A stretch of 64,000 nucleotides of DNA from Adineta vaga (taxonomy: Eukaryota > Rotifera). Under the pieces are notes generated by a model. It ran no database searches and had not been told where the DNA came from. It saw nothing but the letters and a program-made list of their open reading frames with translations. Both the position numbers and the translations under genes were made by a program. Location of the stretch: positions 5,084,001 through 5,148,000 of the forward strand of contig CP075494.1 of the NCBI GenBank assembly GCA_021613535.1. The letters are read 5' to 3'. Of the stretch, positions 1 to 11,383 are shown in pieces (positions within the stretch are counted from its first letter, which is position 1; each line of letters starts with the position of its first letter).

Positions 1-1073
1 TTAAAGCTGACCCAGCTCCATTACCGCCTGCTACAGTCACTCCAACAGTGCTATTTGTATTCAAGAAAACTTTCTGAATTCGATGATTATACATGTCGGC
101 CACATACAATACGGAATTGATTTCATCAAGAGCAATTCCATAAGGATCAGATAGTTGAGTACTATCATTACCAGCTAGTCCCGTACCTGCTACACGAATG
201 CTTGTATTCGCGTCTGGTCCATTCCATTTGAGAACATGCTGACAGAACTTGGATGTAATATAGACACTTCCTTTACTGTCAACTGCAATACCTGTTGTAC
301 TAACAAGTTTGTTGAGATCACAGCCTACACTGTTATTCATCTTAGGTATTGTGAGATCTTGTGGATGAATAATTACTTTATGTAAATTGTGATCTGACAC
401 GTATATAGTGGATGTATTTGCATCGGCATAGAGAAATTCCGCAAAGTTCAATATTGGACTAGATACGACAGTCCAATCGGAGGAAAAACCTAAAGGGAAT
501 GCTTGCACTCGGACATTATACGTGTCCGCCACATATAAAGTACCGTTATCAGTTATAAATAGTCCATGTGGAGAGTTCAAGCCCGTCGTTCCACTTCCAA
601 CGTATCCGTTACTATTGCCAGCGACAGTTATTCCAACTATAGGTGCAAAAACTGAGAAAAGAAAAAATAATCCATTAGAAACTGAACTGCATATAGACGA
701 AGTTAGAGAACTTACTAGTGCTGGTCATTATTGACATTTCAGTAGTTACACTTGAGAGTAGTCCAGCTGAAGAATTTTGAAAGAAAAACGAGCCAGTATG
801 TGTTACTTCAAGATGACCATCACTCGAAGGATACTTGCTTATTAACTGACATGTATCATTATTCATCATACAGTTCCATCCAATAGCATCAGCTATTAGA
901 GCAGTACATCCACATTGAGCACATGTCATATTTGAGAATGTATTGATAATATCTCCTGTCATGAAAAATGCATTCGAAATCATATTAATACGAATCGATA
1001 AGACATTGTTGAATATGAATAACAATACAATATTGGTGTATAATACGTAATACACGGAGACGATAGAAGCCAT
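1..1073 (-). CDS. PAN/NHL-repeat secreted protein, copy A (partial)
   Basis: Exon 1 is 1073..716. It starts with a hydrophobic signal peptide (about residues 1-26), followed by a Cys-containing PAN/apple-like segment with motifs CAQCGCTAL and WNCMMNNDTCQLIS. A 64 bp intron (715..652, GTAAG...CTCAG) leads to exon 2, 651..1, which runs off the window before its stop. Exon 2 encodes NHL repeats, seen as recurring units such as SPHGLFITDNGTLYVADTY and DPYGIALDEINSVLYVADMY, which fold as beta-propeller blades. It is probably a secreted or surface binding protein; the ligand is unknown. The first ~300 bases are almost identical to 4097-4400 in copy B, so the truncation is only the window edge. The start is supported by the same N-terminal Met-Ala-Ser-Ile in copies B and C. 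Confidence 0.85.
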
Positions 1074-3311
1074 TGCTTGAACTTTGTAAAAGAATTAGTA
1101 TCTAGAATAAGATGAACATTTATATAATTGAATAGAAGCTCGGTATTGTAATTAAAAATATGACTACACTTATGTGCGAATGATAAATGAAACACTTGCG
1201 TAGTTACATATGATGCTTTGAATTCAGATAGTAATGATGATTGAATTGCAACTTACTGTGAATAAAATTTTTCGGAAATGTCTCCAATTGAGCTTGATCT
1301 GATCTTTGTATATTTTGAGGTGAACATTGAAGAGAAGAAAAACTGAAGAACAAATGTCCTTTTAAAACTTTTCTTTTCAATTTATTTTTCAAGATTCTTT
1401 TCTCTTGAGTGAAAATATAGAATAGTTATTCATATAATTGATAGAAGAACACTTCGTTTTTTGAAAAGATATAATGGAAAACTCATTAGCAAAGTATCAA
1501 TAGAAAAAATTCATCTGAACGAGTACCCAAAAGATTTTCATAACAATGGTTTCTGTTTTTCTGCTTTTGTAGAACATGGATATTTCTATTCTGATTATTC
1601 TGTTTCTTTTGTTGTGTACTTTGAGAACAATTCAGGTCTGTCATCAAAAAGTAATGACAAACTCACTAGTTGATCACAACTAGTCCAGTATAGAATTATA
1701 TCGAAAATAATCTAGAAGAGAGTAACTGTGTCAGTATGGTTTAATCATATTAGTTTCATAGGTTATTAGTTTGAAAAAGAAAAAGTGATGTCTATGACCA
1801 ACGTAATTACCATATTGCAATCTTTGAAGCTGATACAATCAAATGTTGTACGTAAGATTGATTGCTCTGTGAATATACGACATAAATAAAAAGAATAGCT
1901 GAACTATAAGTACTTTTTTTCTAAATTCACAATGACGTTGAATTATTTTCTGCACGTATTTAAATATTAATCTAAATGTTTTTTTTTCTTTTTCTATCTT
2001 TTTACATTATTCTTCTATTAACTTTCAGTTTATTTTATTAAGCATATGTCACAAATAAGCAATAATTCAAAACATTTAACATACCAGAGAATATTCAAAT
2101 CTTGAGAGTTTGGGCGTATCTCTCATGTCATCATAAGCACAATCACACTCATTGTCATATTCACTTTTAACAAAAAGATTAATTCTTCTTTTTTCATTTT
2201 TATTGAAAAGTTTTTTAAGTGTATTTTAAGATATTCTTTCTCTTTTCTTTTTCCTTCGAATTTGTTGGAGAAAGAATCGCTTTGAAATCAAGTGATAAAC
2301 CACGAGGGGATGATTTCACTGTACCTATCAAGAATAATCTCGCCTGATCGATTTCCTTTATATCATCGCAGTGATCCATCCATGTTGATTGAATTTCGAA
2401 AAGGCAATGTGAGGATCACTATCTGAAAACAGTAGATGCAATTTACTGTTCCATTCTTGCATATTCATAATCGATGGCGCACTTCAATAGGAAGTTACTA
2501 TCGATACTTTCGATCTTTCGTTACTATACACATGATGGAATACATGAAAGTAAAGGTTACAGAGCTTTGGACCTTAGTGATTGCTTCATATATATAGTCT
2601 TCTTTTCTGAAAATATTCTCACCATTCTCATCAAGAGTACCATTTCAATCCGTGAAACAAAATAAGAATCAAGAAAGTATTTTCTCGATCGGTATTTACT
2701 ATATATATATATACATAATTTCCCACTTTGACTTTTACAAGGATATAGAAAAGTCATCATATTGAATAATCCTAAAGTATAATTGTCATTTGAACAAGAG
2801 AAGGATAGAATCAGATAATATTGAAACAAAGAAAGACTTTTGTAATTCTATCTTTAATTAAGGAGAAGAAAAATAATTTCATATTCAATAGCTTAGCAAA
2901 TGAATAAATTATCTGACAGATGCTTTATGGTAATGTTACTTATGATATTACGAATACTGAACAAGAATACAAATGCTATTATCTTCAGTCTGATTATTAA
3001 TATTCAAATGGGTTAGATCTATATCTACATAGAATATCAAGTAGCAGTCGTACTTCTACATGTGGTTTTATTTTCAGAATACGTTTTAATTGTTGATCTT
3101 ACCATTGAATATTTAAATAAGTGTCTAGCGTAGTGTCAGAATGAAATCTCCTTTGGCTAGTTGTACGATAAAAGGAATGCATCATGAATTATTATTGAAA
3201 TTGAATGGATGAAATAAAACAAATAGAGAAAAGAATTTCTTTTCATCTTATAAATACTTGACGTTTTCTTAGACTATAGATTCTTTTTTTTTTCTAGTAA
3301 AAAGTGTTATT
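1074..3311. other. Intergenic region upstream of NHL copy A
   Basis: AT-rich, with no convincing gene. About 1150-1440 is the upstream flank of NHL copy A and aligns by eye with 6600-6647 plus 7605-7900 (copy B) and 21020-21330 (copy C). About 1615-1990 has a counterpart at 10900-11230. Around 2100-2165 lies a weak, degenerate version of the G-rich/C-rich hairpins seen at 11872 and 12062. On the minus strand near 2250-2420 is a coding-looking stretch preceded by stops, too short to assign. From 3130 the sequence resembles the promoter region of the gene at 29415. Confidence 0.6.
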
Positions 3312-3700
3312 ACCAATAGAGTTCAAAAGAGTGTCTCCAATTCTCGTATATTTTCTCATTGCACAATCAATTACAGAACCTTGAATATTTTTCAAGATCA
3401 AGTGGTTTGCTTAAGTCGAATTTAATGTAAATCGATTAGTTTTCATTCATCAGCGCTTAATTCTCAATTAATTGTTAATATCCTGCATCAAAATAAAACA
3501 ATGATTGTTATTAGTGGAATACGATTTTTCTATAATCTAAAATGACACGCGTGATCTTTGAGTTAATCCTGGTAGGTCTGTATGTTCAGTAATACAATCA
3601 TTTAGCAATTCAATTTCATATAAAAGTCATCGATTTCCTACATCAAGCAAAGCATGAAAATCAAACTAGTGATCAATATTCTGAGCTGTGTTCATTTGAT
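3312..3700 (+). pseudogene. Gutted copy of the PAN/galactose-binding-like gene
   Basis: Segments match the intact gene at 29415-30984 in the same order. 3312-3385 resembles its signal-peptide exon (same spacing, shared run tctcattgcacaatcaatta with one change). 3400-3485 resembles the middle of its PAN domain. 3550-3590 and 3600-3665 resemble the last exon, including a shared run of about 19 bases ending in tttcatataaaag. The parts between are deleted and frames are broken. Homology also extends upstream (3130-3311 against 29250-29414), so a whole locus was duplicated before it collapsed. Seen by eye only; percent identity was not computed. Confidence 0.7.
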
Positions 3701-3833
3701 TCATAACCTTCTCAACACTTTTTCGTTTTTCATATAATATTTAATTAATTTATTCTTTTCTTTTCTCGTTTTATATCTTCTCATACAGTATTAAACTAAA
3801 AAAGACATGGTTTTTCAAAAAAAGTTAAGTTTA

Positions 3834-6541
3834 TCAGCTGAGTTGAAACCGTTGTACTCTGTTGTTATTCATATCCGAAACATAAAGGAACGTTTCATTT
3901 GCGTCTAACTCCAAGTCGAATGGAGTGTCAAGAAGAACGGCTGTGTTTCCAGCTGTGCCATTCATACTACCAGCGATGAGAATGCCTTCGATAGCATTCA
4001 CCTTCCAACAAACAATTCGATGATTGCCACCATCTGCAATATAGAGAGAACCATCTTTGCGTGAAACTATTACACTAGTAGGTGAATTTAGTTGATTTAA
4101 AGCTGACCCAGCTCCATTACCGCCTGCTACAGTCACTCCAACAGTGCTATTTGTATTCAAGAAAACTTTCTGAATTCGATGATTATACATGTCGGCCACA
4201 TACAATACGGAATTGATTTCATCAAGAGCAATTCCATAAGGATCAGATAGTTGAGTACTATCATTACCAGCTAGTCCCGTACCTGCTACACGAATGCTTG
4301 TATTTGCATATGGTCCATTCCACTTAAGCACTTGATGGCAGAACAAGGATACAATATAAACATTGCCTTTGCTGTCAACTGCAATACCGGTTCCAGAATT
4401 GAGTTTGTTGAGACTACAGCCTGAACTGGTATTCCCCATAGGTATCGTGAGGTTCTGTGGATACAAAACTATTTTATCTACATTGTAATCTGATACATAT
4501 ATAGTGGACGCATTTGCGTCGACAAACACAAATTCAGCGAAATTCAATACCGAACTGGGTACGACGGTCGAACCAATTGAGGAATTTGGAGAGAAGGCTT
4601 GCACTCGGGCATTATACGTGTCCACCACAAATAGAGTACCATTATCAGTTATGAATAGTCCATGTGGAGAGTTCAAACTCGTCGTTCCACTTCCAGAGTT
4701 TCCGTTACTCTTACCAGCAACAGTTATTCCAATTAAAGGTGTATAAGCTGGAAAAAGAAAAAATCCTTTCAAAAACTGAATAAGTTATATCGAAAACATG
4801 AACGTGTCAGAGCACTTGAAAGATATGTGAGTAAAAGTTGAATTATAGTTATTGTTTTTCTCATATAAATGTGAAACAAATATTTTTGAAAAAGTCTTAA
4901 TTCCAATCATTTAGTTATTATCTCGTATAATAGACAAAACCAATAGATCATTCGTTCACTGATATCAGTGTGAGGATTTTTGATAGAAGATGCTCTAGCA
5001 CTGATGAAGCTACGCTTTCCTTTATATCTTTATATCGTATATCGCATCGTTCTCAAATAAAACAGTTACTTATATACTCCTCCGAAAGAGAAAAGATCTA
5101 TACGGATAGAATACAGCATAAGGACAAAGTGCAAAGTAAAGACAAATATAAACAGGTGACGTTTTTCACTATTTCGTCACATTTTCGCATAAAAAATGGA
5201 CGCACTCCCGAGCGTCCGTAACATGAAACGAAAAGCAGAAAAGAGACGAAGCGAAAAACGACAGAAGAGACATAAATGATGTATCAGTAGAAAACGGTAT
5301 TAAGAAATATACGATAGAATGAAAAATTAATAAATATACCATTTATGAAGAGAGTGTTAGCATCAAACATCGAGAACAAACACGGCTGAAAATGGAGCAT
5401 GACAAACGCATAAATCAACAAATAACACTGAAAGTGCAGATGGAAGCGTGACATTGAGAAGGGAGATCGCCAATCAGTGAAAGTAGACCACTTTCGTGAC
5501 TGCGACGAAGGAACCATGGAAACAAAGATGAGTAACAAGGAAATTGCACTGGCATCCACAAATTGTGGGGTAATTGTCAGTCTCACGCTGAGCATAATCA
5601 TTAACACCATTTCGTTTCGTGTCAGCGGGAATAAAAAGTGACGTAAAGATAATGTTGTTGGCCAGGATGTTAGTCGTCTTCAGAAGAAGAAGATTCGATC
5701 GGCAGGGTCTTCGATTGTGACGATATTTGGTCTAGGATACAAGAATTGGTGAAACAATGGTATATATATATACATGTGTGTGTATTTCATCGAAGAGAAA
5801 GAGACTACTACACAGCACGTTTCTTGCTCTATATATAGTGCTTGGGACGCCCAGTGTCATATAGCAGGAAAGTACACACTAAGTCAAGAACATTCGAATA
5901 CCGAACAAGAACATGTGTTGAATCCATAAATAGAAGAGAAAGAGAACTATGTGAGTGGACTTTAGATTAGAGGACAAATATGTATGTGTATATAATAGAA
6001 TCGAATGAGTATGGTGTGATCATTATAGATTTTCAAAATCAGTATGTCTCGAATATCACATAAATTTATCATAATTATTGTTAACTCTATTTAATAAGAT
6101 ATGTCAATCTATGATGATGTGTTCAGTTCACTACTCAATATAAATTTTTTATAAAATCTATGAAATCCAGAAGAAAAACTTACAAATGCTGGTCGTTTTT
6201 GACATTTCAGTAGTTGCACTTGAGAGTAGTCCAGCTGAAGAAGTTTGAAAGAAAAATAAACCAGTAAGTATTAATTCTAAATGACCATCACTAGATGGAT
6301 AATTGCTTATTAACTGACATGTATCATTATTCATCATACAGTTCCATCCAACAGCATCAGCTTCTAGAGCAGTACATGTGCATTGAGTACATGTCATATT
6401 TGAGAATGTATTGATAACATCTCCTGTGATGAACAATGCATTCGAAATCATATTAATACGAATCGATAAGACATTGTTGAGTGTGAATAACAATAAAATA
6501 TTGGTGTATAATACACAATACACGGAGACGATAGAAGCCAT
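3834..6541 (-). CDS. PAN/NHL-repeat secreted protein, copy B
   Basis: Two exons, 6541..6184 and 4747..3834, give 423 residues with phase-1 junctions at GTAAG and CCAG. Exon 1 encodes a signal peptide and the same PAN-like Cys segment as copy A. Exon 2 encodes five or six NHL units (for example DPYGIALDEINSVLYVADMY, SPTSVIVSRKDGSLYIADGG and TPFDLELDANETFLYVSDMN) and ends in a stop after RVQRFQLS. It is probably a secreted beta-propeller protein with an unknown ligand. Its oddity is the intron: 1436 bp against 64 bp in copy A, because foreign sequence carrying a degraded ORF has entered it. The upstream flank is also split by an insertion at 6648-7600. The reading frame is intact, but whether the long intron is spliced correctly cannot be seen. 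Confidence 0.82.
5196..5640 (+). pseudogene. Degraded ORF inside the intron of NHL copy B
   Basis: The plus strand (antisense to the host gene) holds coding-looking segments in shifting frames. The first is a short very basic peptide starting MDALPSVRNMKRKAEKRRSE, which contains a 6-bp-stem hairpin (ggacgc/gcgtcc). A charged segment follows, containing REQTRLKMEHDKRINQQ. After a frameshift comes a segment ending in a hydrophobic stretch, CGVIVSLTLSIIINTIS. Copies A and C have no such sequence in their introns, so it arrived after duplication. I do not recognise the family. A mobile-element or gene-fragment origin is inferred. Confidence 0.4.
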
Positions 6542-6647
6542 TGCTTGAACTTTTTAAAAGAATTAGTATCTAGAATAAGATGAACAATCATATAATTGAA
6601 TAGAAGCTCGCTATAGTGATTAAGAAATTACTACATTTATGTAAGAA

Positions 6648-7600
6648 CTAGCGGAGACACTCGCTGCAAAGAGGACATAATTTACGTTTTCCATTTACAC
6701 CAGTGCTTTTCTCAGCACCCACCGGGCCTCTCCGTTGGTATTTACCCGTCGTGTATCAAAAGATCCTCACACCCTCCTTTCCCACCCTACCTTAGCTAGT
6801 GTAATCCTTCAGATCGTCACTCGGCGTACGTTACCTGTCTTCCACACGTATTTCTCCTCCGTACTGACGCCCCTGCTATATCCCTTTTCGCTTATTTGTA
6901 CCAGGTCTTTTTCTCAGAACTTTTCGCATCTCTTCATTAGTTCTTTCCTACTGGTCTTGTCTCGCTGTGCATACGACCTACAGCTCTGTTCCTTTCAAAT
7001 CCACTCCTGCTATTCCGCTGCAACCCTCTCCCCTCGGTAGATCTGCCTATTCTTAGACGCTCGCTGCAAGCCATTCTTTAGTTTATAAACTTCCCTTCTA
7101 CTCCATACAGGTAGAGTAGTCATTCCACTCCAGATTCAGTTCTTTTTGAGAACCCTACCCAGGCATTGCAGTTGTCCATCATGGATGCAGACAACCACAC
7201 CCAGCTCTTCAAAGTTCTAGGGAAAAACGTGGAACTGACAGTTTACCAACGCTGGATGAATTCTCATTAAATCTCCTTCTCCCATCCCTTGGAGGTGGTA
7301 ACCCCCATCTCGACCTTCTGTGGAACTTAGGGAAGTCCCGTGAAACGTTTGATGTCGTCAGCTATCAGCGGTATCGAAAAATTCTTATATGCCATCACCT
7401 GAGTGAAATTTCACCCACGCTCTCCTCCACCCCCAGATGATCATTCAAACTTCATGTCGACCTCCTTATGGGCCTAGGGAAGCGTTGTGGAAAGTTCGGG
7501 AGTGTTAGCTATTACAGGGACTGAACGCAAAGCGAACAGACAGACAAATAAACGAATAAATAAATTTTCTTCTTTATATATATGGAAGATAGATAGATAA
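6648..7600. mobile_element. Unclassified ~0.95 kb insertion upstream of NHL copy B
   Basis: The matching flanks of copies A (1160-1200) and C (21085-21120) are continuous, while copy B is interrupted here by about 950 bases of clearly less AT-rich sequence. Short AATGTAA-like sequences at both edges may be a target duplication. The element contains two near-identical 14-mers (gacactcgctgcaa at 6656, gacgctcgctgcaa at 7057) and ends in an AATA-rich tail (~7545-7565), as retroposons often do. On the plus strand, three degenerate peptide repeats sharing LGK and YQR-like positions lie at 7205-7255, 7305-7378 and 7453-7522, separated by stops. No reverse transcriptase or transposase motif is visible. 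Confidence 0.6.
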
Positions 7601-8070
7601 TAAATGTAAAACTTGCGTAGTTACATATGATGCTTTGAATTTAGATAGCAATGATGATTGAAATGCAACTTACTATGAATAAAAAGTTTCAGAAATGTCT
7701 TGAATCGAACTTGATCTGGTCTTTGAAAGCACAAACCTTTAGAAAATAGATGAATTAAATTGAATGATGAGACGATGTCCTAGTTGTGTGTTCTAGTACA
7801 ATTATTGAATAAAAGAAAACTGAAGAATGAATAGTTCTTTTATACTCTTCGTTCTCGAGTGAGAATATATATGAACCATATAAAATAGCCACTCATGTTC
7901 TTCATACAGAGGATCGCACTTGTGAGAGAGCAATCACGGGAAATTTTGTGCACATTAATAATAGAAAAAATCCATTTCGACGAGCGTTTTAAAATTTTAG
8001 TAGCAGTTATTTTATGTTATTGCGTGTTATGTTCGATATGACGAGAGAAGAGACGTGAGTGTATATAGTT
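7601..8070. other. Displaced upstream flank of NHL copy B
   Basis: 7605-7900 continues the copy B flank interrupted at 6648 and matches 1190-1440 and 21115-21330. The shared block acatatgatgctttgaatt occurs at about 1206, 7624 and 21127. 7960-8035 weakly matches 1495-1575 and 21420-21490. No gene is visible. Confidence 0.6.
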
Positions 8071-8195
8071 TGTTAGAACATAACTGACTTTATCTTTATT
8101 TAACGAAATATATATATGAAATGACTACAAGGAAAACACGATAGAAAAGTACATGAGGTGTGGATATAGATGACACGGTATATTCTATCATAACA
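8071..8195. repeat. Left LTR-like direct repeat (125 bp)
   Basis: Begins TGTTAGAACATAAC and ends CATAACA, the TG...CA inverted ends typical of long terminal repeats. It is repeated in the same orientation at 10737-10843 with a few substitutions and one gap of about 15 bases. There is no matching short target duplication immediately outside the two copies, so it could be one end of a decayed element or an independent solo LTR. Confidence 0.6.
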
Positions 8196-8524
8196 CCCTT
8201 TACTTCCTGGAACAAAAAAGAAAAGAAAAATATAACCAACATCCAATATCAGTACATTTAGAGAAGAGGAAAAAAATAGTACTGAAAGACCTGATCAATA
8301 ACAAGAACAAAAATGGAAAAGGAAAAAACATACGCGAGAAAAATATGACAAAGTTACTGAGTGTGAAATTATTTCCTATAATGGAAGTAACTTTGCTTGT
8401 TAAAGATGTTCCTTGATAAATTGGTTTCTGCTTCAATTCTCATTGATTCATCTTTAATACCAAATAAAATTCTATCATCGCTATCCTTGATATGTGTGAA
8501 TATTTTGATGCCAAATAGTCAAAG

Positions 8525-10385
8525 AATTTGTCTTATCAGTCGTTTTGTAAAGCGATGATAAGTGGCACGATGAATTGTAAATCTATAGCGATATTTTCTT
8601 CGTTTGACATTATGTTTGTGATTTTTTCGATGACGAACTTCGGGGGATCGAATCTTCTTCCTTGGTTACTGTGGCTGTTGTTATTCTGCAGAATCAGGAA
8701 GAAGTTGAGCTGTGTCAACTGTTTCCTCTGCTTCACGACGAGTAACTGTTGTATAACTACCACCAATTAATTCATTGTCAGAAATACCTTCATATAACTG
8801 ATCTTGTTGAGTAGTAACTTGAATATTCGGTGTAGCTGGTGGTACATTATCATTATCATTAATTATACCAATGGCTGGTATACCAATTGATGCACATTGA
8901 TCAGCAAATGTTTCATCAATTTCTTCATCTGAAATTAATTCTAATTCAAAATCTAAAACATTTTTGAATGTATGACCATCAATAATCTTCTTAATTTTTC
9001 AAATTTTCACCATTCAAGGACCGGTTTAGCAAGGTATGTTGTCGCAAGACAATCATGAATCAAATATCGAATCCATTTTTCACGTGTTGTTCTTGTTAAT
9101 GTTGAATGCGTTGGCTCAAGTAATGTAGACCAATGATTAACAGTTATTGATTTATCTATAAAACCACCACCAACATAAATCAGTGCTAACTGTATAGACC
9201 ACGTTTCATTTAGTCTATATGGACTAGCTTTGTGACATATGCACCTCAATAAAGAATTATCTGTTTCCGTGGCTATAACATGAGTACCATTATATTGAAC
9301 ATTCAACGGATCACTTGTCTCACACAGAGACAATACCCAGCTATACCATTTCGAAAACAATGATTGAATATTATATTGAGTTGTTTCAATTGGATAATCA
9401 AATAAACCATTATTTTGATTAAATGATACTTCATAATTCAATGAACCCCAAGTATATAATTTATTTCCAAATTTAAATATCATATCAAGAAGTTTTTTAA
9501 ACATTATTTTACTTGATGAATCATTCGGTAATAGATGATTTAATTCGAATAGAATTATAAACATTGGTAATTCATACGGTAAAGATTGCACTTGAAGTAC
9601 TATTACTTCATTAGTTGATTTTTCTCCATCAGTATCAATCGTAAATTCACAACATTGTTCAACATGATTAATTAATAAATTAAGGACATCAATAGTGATA
9701 TATTTGTTGACATATTTCACATCATACATTATCTCTGGTACATAATATGTTGGATACTGTTGACGAAGTTGATGATTTTTTTGCTTCTTCTACTGCACGA
9801 TACTCCACGATCGTGGCCGACTTGGTGTTAGATGAGGTGGCGAATTATCAATATCACGTAGATGATAATGAACATTTTTATACAACATAGTAATGTGAAA
9901 CTTATGTGAAAGATACGTCAAGAGATGATGCAACACCTACACCAGCAAGTGGTGGAACAACTAATTCAGTGGGTAATAAAATAAATTAACCACCAAGTGA
10001 TGAAAAAATTTGATCAGTAAATGAATTAATAAATGAAAAATAACACATAGGATTTTATTATAAAAGTCAAGATTCAATAATCGTAGATGAAGATGAAAGG
10101 TAGATTCAATATGATAAATAATTTGCTGAGGTAAATCTTCACATGCATTTTGGGTGATAAACACTGATGATTTAATTCCAACAATATCTTGATGATTTTA
10201 GTTGATGCGATATTTTTAATTCGATAAACGTTCGAAAAATGAATAAACATATAGAGATTAGATGTAAATTTACTAAGCAAAGAGATAAATGTTGATAAAC
10301 AAGTCGTGGAATACGTGCACAAAATAAATGAAATGAACCAAATTCGACTGTTCAAATAAATGATCGCCAAGAACAAACAATAATT
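8525..10385 (-). pseudogene. Decayed gene with DEDD-type 3'-5' exonuclease-like domain
   Basis: The best-preserved part, 9729..9007, encodes 240 residues. Near its N-terminus is FTIDTDGE, the shape of exonuclease motif I (hydrophobic-DxE, here D-T-D). Near its C-terminus is YLIHDCLATTYL, the shape of motif III (YxxxD) of the RNase D/DnaQ superfamily. Upstream coding continues in frame to about 9860 but crosses a TAG (after ...SWSIVQ), and further coding-like pieces at 9900-10385 lie in shifted frames. Downstream a frameshift near 9004 leads to an acidic segment and, after more stops, a very basic stretch (8525-8650). It is a pseudogene with multiple lesions. Calling it a nuclease rests on two short motifs and is an inference. 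Confidence 0.55.
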
Positions 10386-10533
10386 CTACCACTTAAATTT
10401 TATTTCACAAGCGAAAAATAGATCTAAATGTAAGTAATAAATAAATAGATAAAATTTTAATTGTTCATATAATTAAATAATAAATAAATACCCACATTCT
10501 AATAGCGAAAAGTAAACAATATAATATTGATTA

Positions 10534-10732
10534 TACGCTCTAAAAAAATAGGAATTTTACCGAACCTATATCGAGGGGAAAATCCTTTGAGGTTTCGTAT
10601 CGATTTACCCAACTAAAAAAGGATCGATGAAGATTCAACCGAACGTTTTTTGGTTTAGTAAATCGCTACAAAATCTCAAAGGATCTTCCCCTGGATACAG
10701 GTTCGGTAAAACTCCTATTTTTTTAGAGTGTA
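10534..10732. mobile_element. MITE-like element with ~70 bp terminal inverted repeats
   Basis: The left arm (10534-10606) starts acgctctaaaaaaatagga, and the right arm (10660-10732), read in reverse complement, starts acactctaaaaaaatagga. The arms stay paired for about 70 bases with few mismatches, including ttttaccgaacct and atcctttgag. Only about 50 bases separate them, so the whole is a near-perfect foldback of ~200 bp with no coding capacity. It sits directly against the right LTR-like repeat, and its insertion may have removed the first bases of that repeat. Confidence 0.8.
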
Positions 10733-10736
10733 GTCC

Positions 10737-10843
10737 GTTAGAACATAACTGACTTTATCTTTATTTAACGAAACATATATATGAAATGAAAGAAAAGTAC
10801 ATGAGGTGTGGATATAAATGTCACGGTATATTCTACCATAACA
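10737..10843. repeat. Right LTR-like direct repeat (truncated 5' end)
   Basis: Same orientation and sequence as 8071-8195, from gttagaacataactgac to ctaccataaca. The first T/TG is replaced by sequence next to the MITE-like element. With the left copy it bounds 2.5 kb that includes the exonuclease-like pseudogene. Confidence 0.6.
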
Positions 10844-11383
10844 CTGTGACTGTAGAAGAGAAGAAGAATAGTTTTTTTTCGAACATTTTCTTTGTTTTTA
10901 TCGTATATTCAGAGAACAATATGACCTAGTCATAGAGCAATAGTGTCAAACTCACTAGTTGATTTCAATCAGTTCGTTATAGAAATACTTCCAAAATGAT
11001 GGAAGAGAGATTGATTCTGTCACCGTATTTGCAAGATATTGTTCTTATTTTGTAATTATGGGATGTGCGACAGAAGTATTTGAACTACTTCGATAGAATA
11101 AATTTGTTAGGGAAGAGTCAGATTGTTCTCTTAGTATACGACATACATAAAAAGAATGTTTGAAATAGAAGTACTTTTTCTAAATTAAAAGTGACCCAGA
11201 TTCACTTTCAGAATGTCTTGGCATACTTATCTAAGTAGATACTTTCCTGTTGTTAGTAATTGAAGATGAGAGATAAAAAGAGAATATTTTAGTAGTATAC
11301 CAACGTGATTTGGCTTCAATTCTTCTTGAATATATGGTATTGATTTAATTGAAAGTAAGAATGTCGTAAGATTTGCAATTCAA
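10844..11383. other. Duplicated flank, no gene seen
   Basis: About 10900-11230 matches 1615-1990 (shared words such as caaactcactagttgat and gacatacataaaaagaat, with substitutions). This shows that everything from about 8050 to 10850 was inserted into, or moved within, the NHL-flank duplicate. The remainder is AT-rich with no ORF of note. Confidence 0.5.

Noticed and set aside
4990-5030. CTGATGA word resembling the core of a hammerhead ribozyme in the long intron.
   Set aside because: No GAAA core and no cleavage-site stem follow at a suitable distance, and flanking stems do not pair.
5698-5760. A stretch with TGGTCTAGGATAC that recalls part of a tRNA.
   Set aside because: No acceptor stem, no T-loop sequence GGTTCRANYCC at the right distance, and no cloverleaf pairing.
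6735-7040. A 101-codon plus-strand ORF inside the insertion.
   Set aside because: No domain or composition supporting a protein. It lies in a less AT-rich stretch where stops are rarer by chance.
8528-8770. Plus-strand ORF of 80 codons, Cys-rich.
   Set aside because: It overlaps the antisense coding-like remnant of the exonuclease pseudogene and has no independent support.
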